DNA of 5,101 bases from Parvularculaceae bacterium (lineage in GTDB: Bacteria; Pseudomonadota; Alphaproteobacteria; Caulobacterales; Parvularculaceae), in the NCBI GenBank assembly GCA_013389125.1, contig JACADX010000326.1:1-5101 (forward strand). Reading direction: 5' to 3'. Below, piece by piece: positions 1 to 5,101 of this stretch (position 1 is its first letter; each line of letters starts with the position of its first letter). Made by a program: the position numbers and the translations under genes. The notes below the pieces were generated by a model. It searched no databases and was not told where the DNA came from. It saw only the letters and a list, made by a program, of their open reading frames with translations.

Positions 1-44
1 AACCGCGCCTTGGCCGCGACGGCGCGCGATCCTAACGTCAGGGC

Positions 45-698
45 GTGACATTGAAAAAGCAGACGAAAGGCGGCCGGGCGCGGCGCGAGGATCAAAGCGG
101 CGCGGCGCGGGACTTTCTCGCCGGCAAGCTCCTCATCGCGATGCCGAGCATGACCGACCCGCGGTTTGAAAAGTCCGTTGTCTTGATGATCTCGCATGAT
201 CCCCAGCACGCGATGGGCGTCGTCATCAACAAGCAGCTCGCCGATATCGAGCTTGGCGATCTTCTGGAACAGCTGGCGATCGATCCCCGCGAAGGCGCGG
301 GCGGTGAGCCGGTCTATTACGGCGGCCCCGTGCAGACCGATCGCGGGCTCGTCATTCATACGCTCGACTACCGGTCGCCGCAGACAATGGCGATTGGCGC
401 GCATTTCGGCGTCACCGTGTCAAAAGAGATTCTCGCCGATATCGGCGGACGGGCGCCGATCCATGCGCCGCCGGCGAAATACCTTCTCGCGATCGGCCAC
501 GCGGGCTGGGGGCCGGGTCAGCTTGAAAGCGAAATCGCCGTCAACGCCTGGTGTCACGCCGAGGCGACGCCGGACATCGTTTTCGGCGCCGATCCCAGAT
601 CGATCTGGAGAACGGCGCTTGGGAGCCTTGGCGTCACCGGCGCGATGTTCTCGAAGGAGTGGTCGACGACGCGGCCGGGCGATGCGCCGTTGAATTAG
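45..698 (+). CDS. YqgE/AlgH family protein (UPF0301)
   Basis: This encodes a 217-residue soluble cytoplasmic protein of the YqgE/AlgH (UPF0301/DUF179) family, whose biochemical role is unsettled; the Pseudomonas homologue AlgH was linked to alginate regulation. The family core starts near residue 24 with FLAGKLLIAMPSM, followed by DPRFEKSVVLM (38-48), the GVVINK strand (58-63), YYGGPVQTDRG (91-101), GHAGWGPGQLESEI (151-164) and a C-terminal W188. Length fits the family, apart from a basic, probably disordered N-terminal extension of about 22 residues. The start is GTG at 45: an in-frame TAA at 33-35 excludes anything further upstream. TTG at 51 is the only other reasonable start before the core. 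Shine-Dalgarno support is weak (CAGGGC abutting GTG). The GTG overlaps a TGA in another frame (46-48), which could be the end of an upstream gene. The VOC gene follows on the same strand after 109 bases. Family assignment is secure; function is not. Confidence 0.93.
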   Translation: MTLKKQTKGGRARREDQSGAARDFLAGKLLIAMPSMTDPRFEKSVVLMISHDPQHAMGVVINKQLADIELGDLLEQLAIDPREGAGGEPVYYGGPVQTDRGLVIHTLDYRSPQTMAIGAHFGVTVSKEILADIGGRAPIHAPPAKYLLAIGHAGWGPGQLESEIAVNAWCHAEATPDIVFGADPRSIWRTALGSLGVTGAMFSKEWSTTRPGDAPLN

Positions 699-797
699 AG
701 CGCGCGGCGATGAACCTGTCGCAGCGCATCCCGACCGGCGTGACCTCGTTCATTCAATGAGGTTGAAATTGGCGCTGACTCTGGCGGCGCGATTGGC

Positions 798-802
798 GGA
801 GG
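798..802 (+). promoter_or_regulatory. Ribosome binding site setting the VOC gene start
   Basis: GGAGG lies five bases before ATG at 808. It favours this start over the in-frame ATG at 757, which has no purine-rich tract upstream and would add 17 residues that are not part of the family fold. Confidence 0.6.
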
Positions 803-807
803 CGCGA

Positions 808-1167
808 ATGGGCGTGACGGGAATCGGCGGATTCTTCTTTCGCGCGAAGGATCCGGAGGCGTTGCGCGCCTGGTATGTCAAGCATCTCGGGGTCGGCTCC
901 GCGCCTTATGGCGTATGGGAGACGCAAAAGGGGCCGAGCGTCTTTTCGCCGTTCGCGGCCGACACGGATTACTTCGCCGCCGATCGTCAGTGGATGCTCA
1001 ACCTTCGCGTCGACGACCTCGACGGCCTTTGCGCCGCTCTCGGCGCCGCCGGGATCGCAGTGATCACAAAACCGGAATGGGACATGCCGGGCGTCGGGCG
1101 CTTCGCGCGCATTCACGATCCCGAAGGAAATCCGGTCGAACTCTGGCAGCCGGATCCGTCCGACTGA
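808..1167 (+). CDS. VOC family protein (glyoxalase/bleomycin resistance/dioxygenase fold)
   Basis: This is a 119-residue single-unit vicinal oxygen chelate (VOC) protein, presumably a cytoplasmic homodimer. The first beta-alpha-beta module is GIGGFFFRAKDPEALRAWY (5-23) followed by KHLGV. The second starts at MLNLRVDDLDGL (63-74), continues through a helix and AAGIAV (80-85), and ends with the family signature HDPEGNPVELWQP (103-115). E111 aligns with the last metal-ligand glutamate of glyoxalase-type enzymes. The usual first ligand (His/Gln in strand 1) appears to be Gly, and the mid-protein ligand position after the domain boundary is Asn-like, so classical glyoxalase I activity is doubtful. 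Related proteins of this GIGGxFF type are common in proteobacteria and mostly uncharacterised; the substrate cannot be read from sequence. The start at 808 is preferred over 757 because of GGAGG at 798-802. The gene may share a transcript with the upstream YqgE gene and converges on the EAL gene. Confidence 0.85.
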   Translation: MGVTGIGGFFFRAKDPEALRAWYVKHLGVGSAPYGVWETQKGPSVFSPFAADTDYFAADRQWMLNLRVDDLDGLCAALGAAGIAVITKPEWDMPGVGRFARIHDPEGNPVELWQPDPSD

Positions 1168-1221
1168 ACCTTTCCGCCAGCGCGCCTTCTTCAGCGCTTT
1201 CCGAACAGGCGCCGGCGGAAA
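1168..1221. other. Convergent gene junction with an imperfect hairpin
   Basis: Only 23 bases separate the VOC stop (+) from the EAL stop (-). TTTCCGCC at 1171-1178 pairs exactly with GGCGGAAA at 1214-1221, and GCGCC at 1182-1186 pairs with GGCGC at 1208-1212 inside it, with a small asymmetric bulge and a 21-base loop. There is no T-run on either side, so at best this is a weak bidirectional 3'-end structure, partly inside the EAL coding sequence. Confidence 0.25.
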
Positions 1222-3368
1222 ACGCGGCTTTGCGGCCTTTCGGCCTCCATGCTCCGTTCAAGGACGATCTCGCCGCTGTCATCCTTGCCGGCCTTCGACG
1301 CTTCAGGTTTGACGACCTCGATCGTTGCGAGTTCCGCTGAAGCTCCCGCGCCGACCGCCGACCGCGCCGGCTTGTCGTCGAGCTTCGGCGCCCCGAGATA
1401 AAAGCCCTGGCCCATGCGGCAGCCGATCGCTTTCGCCACCTCGGCCGCGGCCTTCGTTTCGACTCCTTCGGCGATCACCGTCATGTCGAAATCCCGGCCG
1501 AGCTTTGCGAGCGCCGCGACGATCTTCTTCTTGCCGCCGTTCGCGACAATGTCGTCGATGAAGGACTTGTCGATCTTCAGATAGTCGAAGTCGTATTTGT
1601 GAAGGTTCGACAGCGACGAAAATCCGGCCCCGAAATCGTCATAGGCGAGCGCGGCGCCGGCGGCCCGCAGCTTTTTGAACGTCTCGTTGATCTTCGGAGT
1701 TTCGGCGAGCCGTTCGCCTTCGGTCAGTTCAAGAACGAGCGCCCCCGGCGGCAGCTTGTGATCGCCGATCGCAAGGCGCACGTCCTCGATAAACGCTTCG
1801 TCGCGGATCTGCGAAAGCGACACGTTGAAAGCGGCGAAATACTTCTTGTCGCCGCCCGCCATTTTCTCGCAGACGTGCTTTGCAGCCGCCTTCAGCATCA
1901 AGGACGCGAGCGCGCGGCCCTTGCCGGCGAGCTGCGCCTTCCTGACAATGTCGGCGGTCGCCTGCTCCGTGCTTTCGCCCGAGGCCGGCCAGCGCACGAG
2001 CGCTTCGGCGCCGCAGATTTTTCCGGTCTCGAACGACACGATCGGCTGGAACGCCGCGACGATGTCGCCGCGGTCGATCGCGGCGACAATGCTGTCCTGC
2101 GGCGCCTCTCTGACCGCGCTAGCGGCTTTTGCGACAGGGTGCGATGGCGCAGGCCGGCCGGTCAAAGTCTCCGACGCCGCCGCGTTCTTCGCCGTCGCGG
2201 CTACAGCGCCCGTCAGCGACGCCGCCGCGAGCTTTAGCGCGTCTTCCTTATGCGGCAGTTTCGCCGCCTCATGCGCGCAGGCCGCATCCTCGATGAAGAC
2301 GACAATCCGTTCGAGGCTGCCGGTCGGATCGACCGCCCGCGCGCCGCGCGCGCGGATGCGCTTGCCGCTTTGCAGCTTCAGCATCTCGTCAAAACCGCCG
2401 TCGCCTTCCGCCGAGCCGTAGATCTTCTCGTCGAAACGAACGACGTCGTCGGCGTGAACAAAGGCGCGAAAGGCCTCCGGCGTAAACGCGCCGTCGCCGT
2501 CCGCTCCCATCAAGGCGGCGAAGGACGCGGTCTGATGCCCGCTTGTCCGGCTCCAGTCCCAGACAGCGATGCCCGAATAGTCGAGCACCTGCGCTAGCTG
2601 GTTTTCCGAGACTTTGAGCGCCTCGGCGCGCGTCGGTTCATGGCGGTGCGCATGCGCGAAGGACGCCCGGCCGTCGCCGCCGAACTGCGCAACGCCTGCG
2701 AGATTGGGCGCGGCGGCGCCAGGGGAAGCCGCGCCCGCGTCCGTCAGCGCAACGATGCTGGCGAGAAGGACGCCGATCGCAAACACCGCCTGCGGGGCCA
2801 GCGACAGGGCGCCCGAGGCGCCCGATACCTGAAACAGGAGCGGCGCGGCGGCGGCCAGAGCCGCGCCCGGAAGAATGAGCCGCGCCCCAAGATCGCCGCG
2901 CGCGCCGGCGAAGGCCGACATTGCGATCGCAACACACGCAATCGCGATCATCCCGAAGCGCTGCAGACCCGCGGCCTCGCCGCCAAGCAGCGCGTTGATG
3001 AGGCCGACGCCGATCATCGAGAGCGCGCCGGCGAAGAGAAGGCCGCCGATCAGTTGGCTCCTTGTCGCCATGCCGATGGCGGCCGAAAGGAATATGAGCG
3101 CCGACGCGGCGAAAAGCCCCTCAAGGAGAAGCGACATTGTCGGCGACGGGGTCGGGCCAATGCCGAGCCACGTCGCCTGCAGCGCGCCCGCCGCGACAAG
3201 CATCAGGAAACCGCAAAACGCCGCCGCGCTCTTTCGGAGGACGGCCATGCCGGCGAGGAACGCCGCACTGATCAGCATCGCGCCGATGATGGCGCCCTTG
3301 CCAAGCGACAAGGCGCCGCCCGCGGCCGCCTGCGCCGCCTCGATTCCGACCAAAATCCCGCTTGTCAT
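1191..3368 (-). CDS. Membrane-anchored PAS-EAL cyclic-di-GMP phosphodiesterase
   Basis: This 725-residue inner-membrane protein is predicted to hydrolyse c-di-GMP to pGpG. Seven hydrophobic segments (about 24-44, 47-67, 79-98, 105-127, 137-155, 162-182, 190-208) form an N-terminal membrane module of no family I recognise. A PAS-like domain follows (about 256-361: QVLDYSGIAVWDW, then FVHADDVVRF, ending RIVVFIED). An Ala/Lys-rich linker (about 365-420) leads to the EAL domain (about 425-665). Catalytic residues appear complete: E455 and R459 in EALVR, N515 (FNVS), E547 (LELTE), D577-D578 (DDFGAGFSSL), K598 (LKID), E634 and E637 (AEGVET) and Q654 (GQGF). There is no GGDEF domain. The C-terminus (666-725) is low-complexity and ends in a basic RRRLFGKR tail. 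ATG at 3368 is the first start after an in-frame TAG at 3380-3378, with a weak GCGGGG Shine-Dalgarno. It lies 157 bases downstream of the GNAT gene. Enzymatic activity is inferred from residues; the input signal is unknown. Confidence 0.94.
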   Translation of the reverse strand: MTSGILVGIEAAQAAAGGALSLGKGAIIGAMLISAAFLAGMAVLRKSAAAFCGFLMLVAAGALQATWLGIGPTPSPTMSLLLEGLFAASALIFLSAAIGMATRSQLIGGLLFAGALSMIGVGLINALLGGEAAGLQRFGMIAIACVAIAMSAFAGARGDLGARLILPGAALAAAAPLLFQVSGASGALSLAPQAVFAIGVLLASIVALTDAGAASPGAAAPNLAGVAQFGGDGRASFAHAHRHEPTRAEALKVSENQLAQVLDYSGIAVWDWSRTSGHQTASFAALMGADGDGAFTPEAFRAFVHADDVVRFDEKIYGSAEGDGGFDEMLKLQSGKRIRARGARAVDPTGSLERIVVFIEDAACAHEAAKLPHKEDALKLAAASLTGAVAATAKNAAASETLTGRPAPSHPVAKAASAVREAPQDSIVAAIDRGDIVAAFQPIVSFETGKICGAEALVRWPASGESTEQATADIVRKAQLAGKGRALASLMLKAAAKHVCEKMAGGDKKYFAAFNVSLSQIRDEAFIEDVRLAIGDHKLPPGALVLELTEGERLAETPKINETFKKLRAAGAALAYDDFGAGFSSLSNLHKYDFDYLKIDKSFIDDIVANGGKKKIVAALAKLGRDFDMTVIAEGVETKAAAEVAKAIGCRMGQGFYLGAPKLDDKPARSAVGAGASAELATIEVVKPEASKAGKDDSGEIVLERSMEAERPQSRVFRRRLFGKR

Positions 3369-3525
3369 GTCGCCCCGCTATACCCCGACTGAACGCCAAC
3401 CCGCATGGCGAGCCGCCGAGCGGCCCGCCGCATATTCGCCCCGTGCGGATACTCGCCGCTGCATTGCCTACTGGCAAGGGGCGAAGCGACGAGCGCCGCC
3501 GAAAATGTCGCGTAAGGTTCCCGCC
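3369..3525 (-). other. Intergenic region before the EAL gene, possible promoter and operator
   Basis: This 157-base gap separates the GNAT stop from the EAL start. On the minus strand TTGCCA (3477-3472) and GAGTAT (3454-3449) are 17 bases apart. The first matches the sigma-70 -35 consensus at 5 of 6 positions and the second matches the -10 at only 3 of 6, so a promoter here is weakly supported. The -35-like box overlaps an inverted repeat TTGCC-N4-GGCAA (3464-3477), which could be an operator. A 9-base near-repeat, ATATTCGCC at 3432-3440 and ATACTCGCC at 3449-3457, lies beside it. A short GCCGC-CGA-GCGGC stem (3412-3424) lies in the presumed leader. I see no coding sequence in the gap and no U-tract terminator after the GNAT gene. 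Confidence 0.25.
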
Positions 3526-4134
3526 CTAGCCTTTCGGTTGCGGCGGCGCGCCGCAATAATCCCGGGCGGTGCGGGCGAACAGGAGGTGGTCCCGCCAGGC
3601 GCCGTTGATGTAGAGATAGTCGCGGGCGAAGCCTTCCTCGACAAAGCCCGCCTTCAAGAGCAGCGCGCGCGAGGCCGCGTTTCCGGGCTGGCATGCGGCC
3701 TCGATCCGGTTGAGCCTCAATTCGCCGAACCCGTAACGGAGCGCCGCCTCGACCGCCCAAAGGCCGAAGCCCCGCCGGAGATAGGTCTCGCCGATCCAGT
3801 AGCCGATCGTCGCCGACTGCGACGCGTGAAGGCGGATATCCGTCAAGGTGACGCCGCCAACGAGGGTGTCGCCTCCCGCCTCGAACACATAAAGCGCAAG
3901 GCCCGCCCCGGCGCGATGCTGGCGATCATAGCTCTTGAGGCGAAGGCGGAACGCATCGAGCGTCATCTCCTCATCGCTCCAGTCCGGCTCCCAGCGCGTC
4001 AGATGCGCGCGGCTGGCGCGGCGGAGCGCGGACCATGCGGGATAATCGCCGAGTTCGGCGGCGCGCAGGCGAACGCCCTGATGCTCGATCACCGGCGGCC
4101 TTGCCGCCGCCTTTCCGAAATCAAAGCTCAACAT
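3526..4134 (-). CDS. GNAT family N-acetyltransferase, RimJ/RimL-like
   Basis: This 202-residue cytoplasmic protein transfers acetyl from acetyl-CoA, probably to an N-terminal alpha-amino group, as RimJ does on ribosomal protein S5 in E. coli. The family-typical N-terminal region runs through VRLRAAELGDYPAW (21-34) and LTRWEPDW (45-52). The central GNAT core has LVGGVTLTDI (91-100) and GYWIGETYLRRGFG (111-124), where the acetyl-CoA pyrophosphate loop departs from strict QxxGxG as it also does in RimJ proteins. LNRIEAACQPGNAASRALLLKAGF (141-164) holds the conserved Asn152 and the GF strand. EEGFARDYLYINGAWRDHLLFA (166-187) is a strong RimJ-subfamily ending. The ATG at 4134 has GGAAG directly abutting it, a poor spacing, but no ATG, GTG or TTG lies between it and the in-frame TGA that ends the M16 gene. 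It lies 48 bases downstream of that gene, suggesting co-transcription. The family call is firm; the substrate is inference, so no gene symbol is given. Confidence 0.92.
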   Translation of the reverse strand: MLSFDFGKAAARPPVIEHQGVRLRAAELGDYPAWSALRRASRAHLTRWEPDWSDEEMTLDAFRLRLKSYDRQHRAGAGLALYVFEAGGDTLVGGVTLTDIRLHASQSATIGYWIGETYLRRGFGLWAVEAALRYGFGELRLNRIEAACQPGNAASRALLLKAGFVEEGFARDYLYINGAWRDHLLFARTARDYCGAPPQPKG

Positions 4135-4160
4135 CTTCCGCTCGCGCCGCAGGGGATTTT

Positions 4161-4203
4161 CTCGCCGCCGGCGGACGGATCGTCAATGCGCGCCGGCGGC
4201 GAG
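4161..4203. repeat. Perfect 13-bp inverted repeat spanning the M16 stop codon
   Basis: CTCGCCGCCGGCG at 4161-4173 is exactly reverse-complementary to CGCCGGCGGCGAG at 4191-4203, with a 17-base loop at 4174-4190. The M16 stop codon (4185-4183) lies in the loop, one arm encodes the last M16 residues, and the other lies in the spacer before the GNAT gene. On the minus-strand transcript the stem is followed by AAAA instead of a U-tract, and the + strand has no T-run after it, so it is not a standard intrinsic terminator. A very stable GC-rich hairpin in mRNA could block 3' exonucleases or alter coupling between the two genes; that role is inference. Confidence 0.7.
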
Positions 4204-5101
4204 CGCCTTCCGGACGCCGGCGAACTCCGCAGCGCCGACGATCGCGAGCGACGGCGCGCCGGAAAGCGCCTTGGCCGCCGCCTTGCGAACATCCTCGACG
4301 GTCACCGCGTCGAGCCGCGCCTTCAATTCCTCGGTCGGCAACAGGCGCCCATGCGCGTAGAGCTGACCGACCGCCGTTTCGGTCCGCGCCGAAGGGCTTT
4401 CAAGCGCCATCAGCATGCTCGACTTCAAGAGCGCCCGCGCGCGGTCGACCTCTTCGACCGTCGCGCCTGCCGCCATCGCCTCGATCTCGTCGCGGATGAT
4501 GCCGACCGCTTCGGGCGCGCTTTCCGCATCGGCGCCGACATAAGCGCCGACCGTGCCGATATCGTCATAGGAGTCCGTGAAGGAATAGACCGAATAGGCG
4601 AGGCCCCGCTCTTCGCGCACCGACTGGAAGATGCGCGACGACATCCCCCCGCCGAGCGCTTCGACAAAGACCCGCGTCGCGAAATAATCCGGATCGACGG
4701 CGGCAGAGCCCGGAAAGGCGAGCGCCACATGCGTCTGTTCGATGTCGCGCGGATCATGCATTGCGCCCCCGACATAGCAAGGCTGCGGCGCGCGGAGCCT
4801 TGGCGGCGCCGCCGGCCGCGCGCCGAAGCGGTCTTTTGCGAGCGCTGCAAGCTCGTCCGGGTCAATCGCGCCCGAAGCGGCGACGATGAGCGTCGTCGCG
4901 ACATAATGCTTGCTCATGAATGCGCGAAGCCGCTCGCTCGAATGCCCTGCAACGCTCTCAACGGTTCCAAGGACCGGCCGCCCGAGCGCATGCCCGCCAA
5001 AGGCGAGCGTTTGCAGCATCTCCATCACGGCGTCGTCCGGCACATCGGCCGCCTCGCCGATTTCCTGGATGACGACGTCGCGTTCCTTGGCAAGCTCGCC
5101 G
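4183..5101 (-). CDS. M16 family zinc peptidase (processing-peptidase-like), 5' end outside window
   Basis: About 305 codons of an M16B-type metallopeptidase are visible, related to mitochondrial processing peptidase and bacterial PqqL/YmxG-type proteins; the reading frame continues past the right edge, so GTG at 5043 is internal and not the start. Family members are about 420 residues long, so roughly 115 N-terminal residues, including the HxxEH zinc motif, lie outside. The first visible residues, KERDVVIQEI, match the region that supplies the third zinc ligand, probably the Glu encoded at 5064-5062. PDDAVMEMLQ and LGRPVLGTVESV follow, then the M16 C-terminal domain beginning around HYVATTLIVAASG. 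GGGMSSRIFQSVREERGLAYSVYSF contains the Arg/Tyr pair seven residues apart (first Arg of VREERGLAY and its Tyr; codons 143 and 150 counted from GTG 5043) that contacts substrate in M16 enzymes. It ends LAAGAH-TGA inside a strong hairpin. Expected to act on peptides in the cytoplasm or periplasm; localisation cannot be judged without the N-terminus. Confidence 0.94.
   Translation of the reverse strand, partial: GELAKERDVVIQEIGEAADVPDDAVMEMLQTLAFGGHALGRPVLGTVESVAGHSSERLRAFMSKHYVATTLIVAASGAIDPDELAALAKDRFGARPAAPPRLRAPQPCYVGGAMHDPRDIEQTHVALAFPGSAAVDPDYFATRVFVEALGGGMSSRIFQSVREERGLAYSVYSFTDSYDDIGTVGAYVGADAESAPEAVGIIRDEIEAMAAGATVEEVDRARALLKSSMLMALESPSARTETAVGQLYAHGRLLPTEELKARLDAVTVEDVRKAAAKALSGAPSLAIVGAAEFAGVRKALAAGAH

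Noticed and set aside
757..807. ATG at 757 as the VOC start, giving a hydrophobic signal-like N-terminus
   Set aside because: No Shine-Dalgarno precedes it, the extra 17 residues lie outside the fold, and ATG 808 has GGAGG at good spacing. A signal peptide is not credible: no proper length of hydrophobic core or cleavage site.
754..1116. A 120-codon minus-strand open frame across the VOC gene
   Set aside because: The + strand frame has the conserved VOC signature and a Shine-Dalgarno; the antisense product is rich in Arg and His with no motif.
1599..2421. Two long open frames on the + strand (1599-2237, 1825-2421) opposite the EAL domain
   Set aside because: Both oppose the strongly conserved EAL coding sequence, have shadow-type composition and no family motifs.
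2640..3392. A 250-codon open frame on the + strand opposite the membrane part of the EAL gene
   Set aside because: Its product is dominated by Arg, Ala, Gly and Glu with no recognisable domain; it is the expected antisense shadow of GC-rich codons, and the minus-strand frame has a clear TM-PAS-EAL protein.
3378..3401. TTGGCG and TATAGC just upstream of the EAL start as a sigma-70 promoter
   Set aside because: The spacing is 11 bases instead of about 17, and the -10-like box would sit almost at the start codon.
4161..4203. Calling the 13-bp inverted repeat an intrinsic terminator
   Set aside because: No U-tract follows the stem on either strand; the A-run after it on the minus strand is the wrong base.
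4035..4499. A 154-codon + strand open frame over the GNAT/M16 junction
   Set aside because: Arg/Pro-rich shadow of two well-supported minus-strand genes.

Overview
The window is GC-rich (well above 60% by eye), densely coding and free of mobile DNA. Codon use and protein relatives point to an alphaproteobacterium, most plausibly of the Hyphomicrobiales (Rhizobiales); a Methylocystis/Beijerinckiaceae-type relative is a guess. All five genes belong to familiar families, and the region reads as conserved chromosomal housekeeping and regulatory territory rather than an accessory island.

Layout: on the + strand, a YqgE/AlgH-family gene (45-698) is followed by a small VOC (glyoxalase/dioxygenase-fold) gene (808-1167). 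These converge tail to tail, with only 23 bases between stop codons, on a minus-strand series. Read in its own direction, that series is the 3' part of an M16 zinc-peptidase gene that runs off the right edge (5101-4183), a RimJ-like GNAT acetyltransferase (4134-3526), and a membrane-anchored PAS-EAL cyclic-di-GMP phosphodiesterase (3368-1191). M16 and GNAT are 47 bases apart and probably co-transcribed. The EAL gene follows after a 157-base gap that may hold its own promoter. No stretch above 300 bases lacks a gene.

Function: the minus-strand genes cover proteolysis by a processing-peptidase-like enzyme, N-terminal protein acetylation and c-di-GMP turnover. No common pathway is evident. The EAL protein has seven predicted membrane helices, a PAS-like domain and a complete set of EAL catalytic residues with no GGDEF domain, so it should degrade c-di-GMP in response to an unknown signal.

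The most unusual non-coding signal is a perfect 13-bp inverted repeat (4161-4173 / 4191-4203) whose loop contains the M16 stop codon; it lacks a U-tract on either strand. That stop codon is also in frame with the GNAT start. I found no convincing evidence of an undescribed multi-gene system, CRISPR array, RNA gene, transposon or phage element.
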